This document shows, in pieces, positions 1-4,967 of a DNA stretch of 5,159 nucleotides (positions are counted from its first letter, which is position 1; each line of letters opens with the position of its first letter). The position numbers were made by a program, and so were the translations under genes. The notes below the pieces were generated by a model. That model was given only the letters and a program-made list of their open reading frames with translations, had not been told where the DNA came from and did no database searches. This DNA is from Candidatus Staskawiczbacteria bacterium (GTDB taxonomy: Bacteria > Patescibacteriota > Minisyncoccia > Minisyncoccales > Staskawiczbacteraceae), in contig JAPLZD010000077.1 of the NCBI GenBank assembly GCA_026395195.1, positions 1 to 5,159 of the forward strand, written 5' to 3'.

Positions 1-4
1 TTAG

Positions 5-70
5 ATTGGCTCTTTTCAAATTAGGCATGGAATGCTTGGTTGGAGCCAATTTCCCTCCCGCGACAAGGAG
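5..70 (+). promoter_or_regulatory. Structured csrA leader with three GGA motifs (possible CsrA autoregulation)
   Basis: Seen: a perfect 8-bp inverted repeat (5-12 ATTGGCTC with 43-50 GAGCCAAT) encloses a smaller stem (23-28 with 32-37, one G-U pair) whose three-base loop (29-31) is GGA. Further GGA motifs lie at 42-44 and at 67-69, the last inside the Shine-Dalgarno in the context ACAAGGAG. Known: CsrA/RsmA dimers bind GGA, best when it sits in a hairpin loop, and often close the ribosome binding site of their own mRNA; ACAAGGA is close to the SELEX consensus. Inference: this leader is a negative autoregulatory CsrA target. The promoter lies left of the window. Confidence 0.45.
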
Positions 71-77
71 ACTCAGT

Positions 78-293
78 ATGTTAGTTTTGTCCCGTAAGAA
101 GAACGAGAGTATTGTCATTAATGATGATATTACGATTGTTGTCGTGGAAATCCGTGTCGACAAGGTGCGCCTTGGGGTTGAGGCCCCAAAGGAAATCCCG
201 GTTCACCGCCGTGAAGTCTTCGATGCGATTCATCGCAACGAACCGCTGCCGCCCCAATCTCCAGACAATCCGGCCGATCCGACCGACTCCTAA
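78..293 (+). CDS. csrA: CsrA/RsmA carbon storage regulator (RNA-binding translational regulator)
   Basis: A 71-residue protein matching CsrA across its core. CsrA forms a small dimer in the cytoplasm that binds GGA motifs in mRNA leaders and alters translation or stability. The N-terminal strand MLVLSRK contains the RNA-contacting L4 and R6; the motif KVRLGVEAPKE (29-39) is followed by PVHRREV with the key R44. Residues 56-71 form a Pro/Asp-rich tail without similarity to E. coli CsrA. Glycines usual in the family at 9, 15 and 27 are Asn, Asn and Val here; V27 in the beta-turn is the oddest. The ATG at 78 is chosen because it gives the canonical N terminus and has AAGGAG at 65-70; in-frame starts at 6 (TTG) and 27 (ATG) would add non-family residues. 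The gene is clearly more GC-rich than tatD and leuS beside it. It has its own terminator, so it is probably monocistronic. Confidence 0.93.
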   Translation: MLVLSRKKNESIVINDDITIVVVEIRVDKVRLGVEAPKEIPVHRREVFDAIHRNEPLPPQSPDNPADPTDS

Positions 294-324
294 GTTGAGC
301 ACGCAGCTCGGCTCGACCAACCCC

Positions 325-358
325 AGCAGGATGCTATTGCCTCCTGCTCTTTTTTTAT
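325..358 (+). terminator. Intrinsic terminator after csrA
   Basis: AGCAGGA (325-331) pairs with TCCTGCT (342-348) around a 10-nt loop, followed by a run of T from 350 to 356. It separates csrA from tatD, whose ATG is only about 25 nt further on. Confidence 0.85.
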
Positions 359-383
359 TTAAAAATTAGATTAGAATATAAGA

Positions 384-1202
384 ATGATAATTGATACACA
401 CAGCCATTTAAATTTTAAGGCATATGACAATGACAGAGATGAAGTTATAAAACGCACTCAAAAAGAGGGCGTTGTTTGCATTGATGTGGGTACAAAATAT
501 GAAACTTCAAAACGCGCCGTTGAGCTGGCTGAAAAAAATGAAAATATTTATGCTGCAATTGGAATGCACCCAATTCATATAAAAACAGATTTGTTAAAAT
601 TAAAAATGGATGAAGACGAGGGCGCATTTGCACCCCTTGGCGAAGAATTTGATAAAACAAAATATTTGGAATTGGCTAAGTCAAAAAAAGTGGTGGCAAT
701 TGGAGAAATTGGTTTGGATTATTACTACAAGCCGAAAACAACAGCAAAATTAGAACAATTTAAACAAAAACAAAAACAAGTTTTTATTCAGCAATTAGAA
801 TTAGCGCAAGAATTAAATTTGCCGGTTATTATTCACTGCCGAATGGCATTTAAGGATTTATATGAAATTTTGAAAACAAAAAAACTAACGGGAGTTATAC
901 ATTGCTTTACGGGAAACTTGGAAGAAGCCCAGCAATTTATGGATTTAGGATTTTATTTGGGAATTAATGGAATAATTTTTAAATTAGATTTAGATGAAGT
1001 GATTAAAAAAGCTTTGCTGGAAAAATTATTGGTTGAAACCGATTGCCCCTATTTGACTCCGCCAGCAGAAGGCAAAGAAAAACGTAACGAGCCGATTTTT
1101 GTAAAACATATTATCCAAAAAATTGCGGACTTAAAGGGCATTACTTTTGACGAAGTCGCGCTCGCAACCACCCAAAACGCCCAAAAATTATTTGGACTTT
1201 GA
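384..1202 (+). CDS. tatD: TatD family metal-dependent hydrolase (DNase)
   Basis: A 272-residue TatD-family TIM-barrel hydrolase; members act as Mg-dependent 3'-5' exonucleases on DNA/RNA, linked to DNA quality control and repair of oxidised 3' ends. All metal-site motifs are present: DTHSHLNF (H6, H8), GMHP (H62), EIGLDYYY (E108), PVIIHCR (H151), GVIHCFTGN (H173) and VETDCPYLTPP (D220). Residues about 67-100 form an acidic/Lys-rich insertion before the E108 strand, of a type I associate with Patescibacteria. Length is slightly above the usual ~260. The ATG at 384 starts directly with the barrel's first strand (MIIDTHSH), so it is secure, but I see no Shine-Dalgarno. A -10-like TAGAAT at 372-377 would put the transcript start at or next to the ATG, so the mRNA may be leaderless (weak evidence). 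Flanked by terminators on both sides, hence probably a single-gene unit. AT-rich codon use matches leuS. Confidence 0.95.
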   Translation: MIIDTHSHLNFKAYDNDRDEVIKRTQKEGVVCIDVGTKYETSKRAVELAEKNENIYAAIGMHPIHIKTDLLKLKMDEDEGAFAPLGEEFDKTKYLELAKSKKVVAIGEIGLDYYYKPKTTAKLEQFKQKQKQVFIQQLELAQELNLPVIIHCRMAFKDLYEILKTKKLTGVIHCFTGNLEEAQQFMDLGFYLGINGIIFKLDLDEVIKKALLEKLLVETDCPYLTPPAEGKEKRNEPIFVKHIIQKIADLKGITFDEVALATTQNAQKLFGL

Positions 1203-1203
1203 A

Positions 1204-1231
1204 TAAAAGCCGCTTCTAGGCGGTTTTTTAT
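1204..1231 (+). terminator. Intrinsic terminator after tatD
   Basis: CCGC (1210-1213) pairs with GCGG (1220-1223) around a 6-nt loop. The stem extends through one G-U and several A-T pairs and runs into six T residues (1224-1229). It begins two bases after the tatD stop. Confidence 0.8.
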
Positions 1232-1266
1232 TGCTGTTTTTATCATATTAGTCATATTTGTCAATG

Positions 1267-1295
1267 TTTACTGAGCAAAATAAAGGTGATATTAT
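1267..1295 (+). promoter_or_regulatory. Probable leuS promoter, extended -10 type
   Basis: TTTACT (1267-1272), a 17-nt spacer, then TATTAT (1290-1295) preceded by TGA, which fits the TGN extended -10. Transcription would start near 1302, about five bases before the leuS ATG at 1307, giving a nearly leaderless mRNA. The match is inferred from consensus only. Confidence 0.5.
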
Positions 1296-1306
1296 TAACA
1301 AATTAT

Positions 1307-3757
1307 ATGAGAAGATATAGTCCAAAAGTAATTGAGGCAAAATGGCAGGAAAAATGGTATGATTCTGGCGTTTTTAAGGCGCAAAATGGGTCTAAAAAGA
1401 AGAAATTTTACCTTTTGGTGGAGTTTCCATACCCCTCGGGTGATGGGCTCCATGTGGGTCATTGCAGGAGCTATACGGCCTTAGACATAATTGCCCGCAA
1501 AAGGAGAATGCAGGGATTTAATGTTTTGTTTCCAATGGGCTGGGATGCTTTTGGTTTGCCTACTGAAAATTATGCCATTAAAAAAGGAGTCCATCCTTCG
1601 GTGGTTACAAAAAAGAATACAGATAATTTTAGAAGCCAGATGAAAAATTTGGGATTGTCTTTTGACTGGAGCCGCGAAATTAACACAACCGACCCAAAAT
1701 ATTATAAATGGACGCAATGGATTTTTGTGCAGCTGTTTAAAAATGGCTTGGCTTACAAAGCTAAAATAGATATTAATTGGTGTCCGAAAGATAAGATTGG
1801 CCTAGCAAATGAAGAAGTTGTTGACGGCAAATGCGAAAGATGCGGAACAAAAGTTGTAAAAAAAGAAAAAGAGCAGTGGCTTATAAAAATTACAAATTAT
1901 GCCGAAAGATTAATTAAAGATTTGGACTTGGTGGATTATTCGGAAAAAATTAAAATTCAGCAAAAAGACTGGATTGGCGAAAGTCACGGCGCATTAATAA
2001 AATTTCCGGTTGAGGGGGTTGAAGAAAATATAGAAGTTTTTACAACCAGAATTGACACCATCTTTTCCGGAACTTTTTTAATTTTAGCGCCGGGGCACAA
2101 TTTTATTGATAAATATAAAAATAAAATTGAAAACATTGATGAGGTTTTAAAATACAGCAAAGAAGCAAAAAATATTTCGGATTTAGATAGGACAAATTTA
2201 GACAAGGATGTGACCGGTGTGCAGTTAAAAGGAATTACTGTCAGAAATCCTGCTACAAATGAAGAAATGCCGGTTTGGACTGCTGACTTTGTTTTAGAGC
2301 AATATGGAACAGGAGCTGTTTTTGCTGATGCGCACGACAAAAGAGATTTTAAAATGGCAAAAAAATACGGAATACCTTTGCGCACTTCTATAAAGCCCGA
2401 AGATGAAATTTTTTCACAGAAAGCCAAAAATTTGGAAGAATGTTTTGAAGGAGAAGGAATACTTTATAATTCAATGCAGTTTGACGGCCTAGAGTCAGCC
2501 CATGCGAGGCCGCAAATAATTGCTTGGCTTGGGGGAAAGGGATTCGCCCAGCCAAAAATAAGCTATAAATTAAGAGATTGGGTTTTTTCAAGGCAGCATT
2601 ATTGGGGCGAGCCGATTCCAATGATTTTTTGTAAAAAATGTGGATGGCAGCCGGTTGATGAAAAAGATTTACCAGTTGAATTGCCAAAAATAAAAAAATA
2701 TAAGCCAACAGACACCGGCGAGTCGCCATTATCTGCAATTACAAAATGGGTAGAAGTAAAATGCCCAAAATGTAAAGGAGATGCAGAAAGGGAAACAGAC
2801 ACAATGCCGAATTGGGCGGGGTCTAATTGGTATTATTTAAGATATTGCGACCCCAAAAATAACAGAGAACTTGCCAATGAAAAATTATTAAAATACTGGA
2901 TGCCGGTTGACTGGTACAACGGAGGAATGGAGCACACAACTTTGCATTTGTTGTATTCAAGATTTATTTTTAAATTTTTGTGGGATATTGGAGCTGTTCC
3001 AAAATCTATTGGAAGCGAGCCTTATCAAAAAAGAACTTCGCATGGGGTTGTTTTAGCTGAGGATCGCCGGAAAATGTCTAAATCTTGGGGAAACGTAATA
3101 AATCCCGACACAGTTATAAAACAATATGGAGCTGATACTTTGCGCATTTACGAAATGTTTATGGGTCCTTTTGAGCAAATGATTCCATGGGACACAAAAG
3201 GAGTTGTTGGGAGCCACAGATTTTTAGAAAAAATTTATAAACTTGCGCAGAAAAAAGTTTCCATGAAAACCGATGAAAGTTTAAGAAAAGTTTTACACAA
3301 AACAATCAAAAAGGTTTCAGAGGATATTGATTTAATGAAATTTAATACTTCTGTAAGTTCAATGATGGAATTTGCAAATGCGTGGCAGATTTCCAAGACT
3401 GGGTTGGATAAAAAAGATTTTGCGGAGTTTTTGAAAGTTTTGTCTCCATTTGTTCCACACCTGTCAGAAGAATTATGGAGTAATGCTGGTTTTTTGGGAT
3501 TATGCTGCCAGCAAAAATGGCCGAAATATGATGAAAAATTAATTAAAGAAGAAAAGATACTTTTAATAGTGCAGATAAATGGTAAAGTAAGAGATAGAAT
3601 AGAAGTTGATTTTGGCATTGAGCAAAAACAGGCAGAAAAAATAGTTTTAAAATCAGAAAAAATTAAAAACTTACTAACTGACGATAAAAAAGTAGTAAAA
3701 GTCGTCTTTGTGGCGAATAAGCTGATAAATATAGTGACTATTGACAAGAATGCTTAA
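1307..3757 (+). CDS. leuS: Leucyl-tRNA synthetase (class Ia)
   Basis: An 816-residue enzyme that charges tRNA-Leu with leucine using ATP in the cytoplasm. Domain order is standard: Rossmann half with the HIGH signature as HVGH (49-52) and WDAFGLPTENYA (79-90); a zinc-knuckle-like segment with C159, C176 and C179, where the usual second Cys of CPxC is Asp; the CP1 editing domain with TTRIDT (246-251) and YGTGAVFADAHDKRD (333-347) including the conserved amino-group-binding Asp region; a second Cys module (C442, C445, C486, C489); KMSKS (589-593); the anticodon-binding helical part with FVPHLSEELW (715-724); and the C-terminal QINGKVRD (756-763). In the editing motif the usual Pro of TTRPDT is Ile. 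The ATG at 1307 is chosen over an in-frame GTG at 1286 because it gives the family N terminus (MRRYSPKVIEAKWQ) and because the GTG lies inside the likely promoter. No Shine-Dalgarno is visible. Its last codons contain the -35 box of the next gene's promoter. Confidence 0.97.
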   Translation: MRRYSPKVIEAKWQEKWYDSGVFKAQNGSKKKKFYLLVEFPYPSGDGLHVGHCRSYTALDIIARKRRMQGFNVLFPMGWDAFGLPTENYAIKKGVHPSVVTKKNTDNFRSQMKNLGLSFDWSREINTTDPKYYKWTQWIFVQLFKNGLAYKAKIDINWCPKDKIGLANEEVVDGKCERCGTKVVKKEKEQWLIKITNYAERLIKDLDLVDYSEKIKIQQKDWIGESHGALIKFPVEGVEENIEVFTTRIDTIFSGTFLILAPGHNFIDKYKNKIENIDEVLKYSKEAKNISDLDRTNLDKDVTGVQLKGITVRNPATNEEMPVWTADFVLEQYGTGAVFADAHDKRDFKMAKKYGIPLRTSIKPEDEIFSQKAKNLEECFEGEGILYNSMQFDGLESAHARPQIIAWLGGKGFAQPKISYKLRDWVFSRQHYWGEPIPMIFCKKCGWQPVDEKDLPVELPKIKKYKPTDTGESPLSAITKWVEVKCPKCKGDAERETDTMPNWAGSNWYYLRYCDPKNNRELANEKLLKYWMPVDWYNGGMEHTTLHLLYSRFIFKFLWDIGAVPKSIGSEPYQKRTSHGVVLAEDRRKMSKSWGNVINPDTVIKQYGADTLRIYEMFMGPFEQMIPWDTKGVVGSHRFLEKIYKLAQKKVSMKTDESLRKVLHKTIKKVSEDIDLMKFNTSVSSMMEFANAWQISKTGLDKKDFAEFLKVLSPFVPHLSEELWSNAGFLGLCCQQKWPKYDEKLIKEEKILLIVQINGKVRDRIEVDFGIEQKQAEKIVLKSEKIKNLLTDDKKVVKVVFVANKLINIVTIDKNA

Positions 3758-3769
3758 AGGTGCTATAAT
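3741..3769 (+). promoter_or_regulatory. Consensus sigma70-type promoter for the 3912-4457 gene
   Basis: TTGACA (3741-3746), exactly 17 nt, TATAAT (3764-3769), and TGC immediately before the -10, i.e. full -35 and -10 consensus plus an extended -10. The -35 and much of the spacer lie within the last codons and stop of leuS. Start of transcription is expected near 3776, giving a leader of about 135 nt before the ATG at 3912. A promoter this close to ideal suggests constitutive strong transcription, possibly limited later at RNA level. Confidence 0.85.
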
Positions 3770-3802
3770 TAATATAGTACGTTGAATTAATAGATACTTG
3801 CA

Positions 3803-3851
3803 TAGGTTGTACCTTTTAGAGCATAAAAAGTGTTTTAAAAGGTATAACCTA
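3803..3851 (+). promoter_or_regulatory. Long hairpin in the 5' leader of the 3912-4457 gene
   Basis: Bases 3803-3823 pair with 3831-3851: 21 base pairs, three of them G-U, closed by a 7-nt A-rich loop. No T-run follows, so it is not an intrinsic terminator. It lies in the transcribed leader about 60 nt before the ATG. The rest of the leader holds a G6 run (3868-3873) and the ribosome binding site AAAAGGAG (3897-3904), seven bases before the ATG. Role unknown: mRNA stability, protein binding, or a small-RNA-like regulator are possible. I recognise no known riboswitch class. Confidence 0.6.
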
Positions 3852-3911
3852 CGGCGTGTTCTTTGTTGGGGGGTCCAATAAAGAGTGTGTCAAAACAAAA
3901 GGAGAGTAGCC

Positions 3912-4457
3912 ATGAGCGAGTTCGGAAAAGATTTGGGTTTGGTGCACGAAGCGGTGGTCACGGGTCGCGATGTCGGAGCTGACAAAGAGTTTTGGGCGGC
4001 TCTGGCACACAACAAGGAATTGTTCGGTAAAGTAGTCGCCTTCGTGGCATCGGCGTTGAAGGCGGTCTTCAACCTCGTGGCCAAGATTGACCGCGACATT
4101 ACCGGGTGGACATGCGTTGAGCCGGCGGAAGCTGAGGAAGGCGAATTCGAGCCGTTCCTACAGGAGTTCCTGCAAAAAGGAGAGAGCCACGTCTCGGGCG
4201 AGGAAATGGTCAAGCGGGCTGAAATCAAAACCGGTCTCCACCACGCAGAAGCAATGCTTCGCAACCAGGAAAAGATTCCCGCCGAGTGGCAGAAATTTTA
4301 CCTGGTGTTTACCGAAGTCTGGCGGGGCCCGGATGGCTCTCGCCGCGTGTGGTGTCTCGGCTGGGGTGGCGGGCGTTGGGGCCTGGACGGCTACTGGCTT
4401 GACGGCGCTTTCGACTCCAGCGCTCGGCTCGTCGGCTCCCGCAAGTATCAAAAATAG
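3912..4457 (+). CDS. Putative diversity-generating retroelement target protein
   Basis: A 181-residue protein that I cannot assign to a named family. Residues 1-65 are mostly helical, with a hydrophobic/amphipathic stretch at 37-59 interrupted by K40 and K50, so not a clear membrane segment; no signal peptide is seen. Residues 66-135 form an acidic module (GEEMVKRAE, HAEAMLRNQEKIPAEWQKF) that I recall, without being able to check, from many Patescibacteria small proteins with variable ends. Residues 136-178 are a Trp/Gly/Arg/Asp-rich end with W137, W147, W151, W156 and W162, finishing WLDGAFDSSARLVGSRK. This end is encoded by adenine-depleted DNA, as expected for a variable region; it may fold as a C-type-lectin-like ligand-binding face. 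The ATG at 3912 is preferred over an in-frame GTG at 3885 because AGGAG sits seven bases upstream. GC-rich codon use differs sharply from leuS. It has its own consensus promoter and a strong terminator. CDS call about 0.9; the DGR role is inferred from the VR and the nearby Avd. Confidence 0.75.
   Translation: MSEFGKDLGLVHEAVVTGRDVGADKEFWAALAHNKELFGKVVAFVASALKAVFNLVAKIDRDITGWTCVEPAEAEEGEFEPFLQEFLQKGESHVSGEEMVKRAEIKTGLHHAEAMLRNQEKIPAEWQKFYLVFTEVWRGPDGSRRVWCLGWGGGRWGLDGYWLDGAFDSSARLVGSRKYQK
4317..4443 (+). repeat. Candidate DGR variable region (VR) at the 3' end of the target gene
   Basis: From 4317 to 4440 only 6 of 124 bases are adenine, and 4334-4386 contains none at all, whereas the upstream half of the same gene has ordinary A content. 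Of the 43 codons from residue 136 to 178, 31 end in C or T, 12 in G and none in A. Known: DGR reverse transcriptases copy a template repeat into the VR with random substitution at template adenines, so AAY codons in the template become NNY codons and the VR loses A. Inference: this is such a VR. The cognate template repeat is not in the window, so the assignment is indirect. Confidence 0.6.
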
Positions 4458-4479
4458 CCCTTGGGCACTTGAATTTCTG

Positions 4480-4493
4480 GCTCTTGAGAGAGC
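4480..4493. other. Small hairpin just downstream of the VR
   Basis: GCTCT (4480-4484), a TGAG tetraloop and AGAGC (4489-4493) form a 5-bp inverted repeat, starting 22 bases after the target stop codon. It lies within a run of four CTTGA words at 4468, 4483, 4493 and 4501. Known: the Bordetella phage DGR needs a short hairpin/cruciform with a four-base loop just after its VR for efficient homing. Here the stem is shorter, so equivalence is only suggestive. Confidence 0.3.
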
Positions 4494-4518
4494 TTGATTT
4501 CTTGAATCCTTGGCAATT

Positions 4519-4559
4519 ATCCCCATTTTGCAATTTGCGAAATGGGGATTTTAATTTTT
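4519..4559 (+). terminator. Strong intrinsic terminator after the target gene
   Basis: A 14-bp stem (4519-4532 with 4536-4549, one G-U pair) closes on a 3-base ATT loop and is followed by a T-rich run to 4559. It ends the transcript of the 3912-4457 gene about 60 bases after its stop. Confidence 0.9.
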
Positions 4560-4731
4560 CATAAAAATGTTATTATGAAATTGGATAGTAGGCTAATATG
4601 TCCACGGCTAAGGCTTTGGGCGGCCGAATTCTATATTTCAGGAATACGCAGAGTCGCAACGGTTAAGGCTTTTGCGAGCGCCGCACCTGATTTTTAAAAA
4701 ATAAAGATACTTGGTGTAAAATGTTAAATCA
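4557..4731. other. Intergenic stretch with an inverted repeat and an imperfect direct repeat
   Basis: I see no convincing gene here. It begins with a perfect inverted repeat TTTCATAA (4557-4564) / TTATGAAA (4573-4580). Two related words follow: ACGGCTAAGGCTTT at 4604-4617 and ACGGTTAAGGCTTT at 4659-4672 (one mismatch), both continuing into GCG-rich sequence (to 4626 and 4683), 55 bases apart. A 22-codon reading frame from the ATG at 4598 to a TAA at 4664 has no ribosome binding site and is not claimed. From 4684 the sequence becomes AT-rich. The GC-rich block inside AT-rich flanks suggests a structured RNA or a remnant of a diversified gene. It lies between a terminator and the template-like repeat. 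Confidence 0.4.
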
Positions 4732-4737
4732 TTGGTA

Positions 4738-4937
4738 CAGCTCTTAGAGTATTCAAGGGGCAGTGGCTCAGAAGACGCTTTATACGTTACCGATTCGGAT
4801 GGCAATCTCAATGTGTTCCACGTGAAGCGCAATGATTCTGAGCTGTGGCTCGACAGTATTTGGAGCGATTCTGACAATGTCTGGGATTCCGACACTCGGT
4901 GGGTTTTCCGTCTCCCTCGCAATTCTCTTTATTTTTT
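4738..4937 (+). repeat. Orphan DGR template- or variable-repeat-like sequence
   Basis: Read in the frame starting at 4732, this stretch encodes a product resembling the diversified C-termini of DGR proteins: VFHVKRND, then alternating Trp/Asp/Ser segments (LWLDSIW, DNVWDSDTRW) and an invariant-looking end VFRLPRNSLYF. There is no room for a normal target protein: the frame is closed by a stop at 4717-4719, the first possible start is a TTG at 4732 without a ribosome binding site, and the frame runs on through a terminator. Unlike the VR at 4317-4443 it is not adenine-poor. It sits directly beside avd, where template repeats commonly lie. Two readings remain: a non-coding template repeat (TR) for a target gene elsewhere, or the severed VR of a decayed target. 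It is clearly not the template of the 3912-4457 gene, because non-adenine positions do not match. Confidence 0.45.
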
Positions 4938-4967
4938 ACCCGTCCAATTAGAGACGGGTTTATTTTA
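4938..4967 (+). terminator. Terminator between the repeat-like element and avd
   Basis: ACCCGTC (4938-4944) and GACGGGT (4953-4959) form a 7-bp stem with an 8-nt loop, followed by TTTATTTT on the plus strand. The run fits termination of rightward transcripts, i.e. of the 4738-4937 element, and implies that this element is transcribed. On the minus strand the stem is followed by A residues, so it is a poor terminator for avd. The T-run overlaps the avd stop codon at 4960-4962. Confidence 0.7.

Noticed and set aside
6..77. N-terminal extension of CsrA from TTG at 6 or ATG at 27
   Set aside because: CsrA begins with MLVLSRK; the Shine-Dalgarno at 65-70 serves the ATG at 78, and the upstream bases form a hairpin leader.
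1286..1306. GTG at 1286 as the leuS start
   Set aside because: Overlaps the likely extended -10 promoter and adds seven residues not expected in the family; ATG at 1307 fits better.
3803..3851. Leader hairpin as an intrinsic terminator or attenuator
   Set aside because: No T-run follows the stem, and I see no leader peptide or alternative antiterminator pairing.
3890..4526. Long open frames antisense to, or in another frame of, the 3912-4457 gene (minus 3890-4264, plus 4087-4497, minus 4158-4526)
   Set aside because: GC-rich sequence with few stop codons keeps several frames open. Only the 3912 frame has a Shine-Dalgarno, promoter and sensible protein composition.
4598..4666. 22-codon frame starting with ATG
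   Set aside because: No Shine-Dalgarno, too short to judge, no recognisable product.
4638..4922. 94-codon reading frame on the minus strand
   Set aside because: Antisense to the VR/TR-like sequence, Ser/Arg-rich low-complexity product, no ribosome binding site; an open shadow frame of GC-rich NNY-type sequence.
4317..4937. The 4738-4937 element as the template repeat for the VR at 4317-4443
   Set aside because: A TR and its VR should agree at every non-adenine template position; reading them side by side, G, C and T positions differ throughout.
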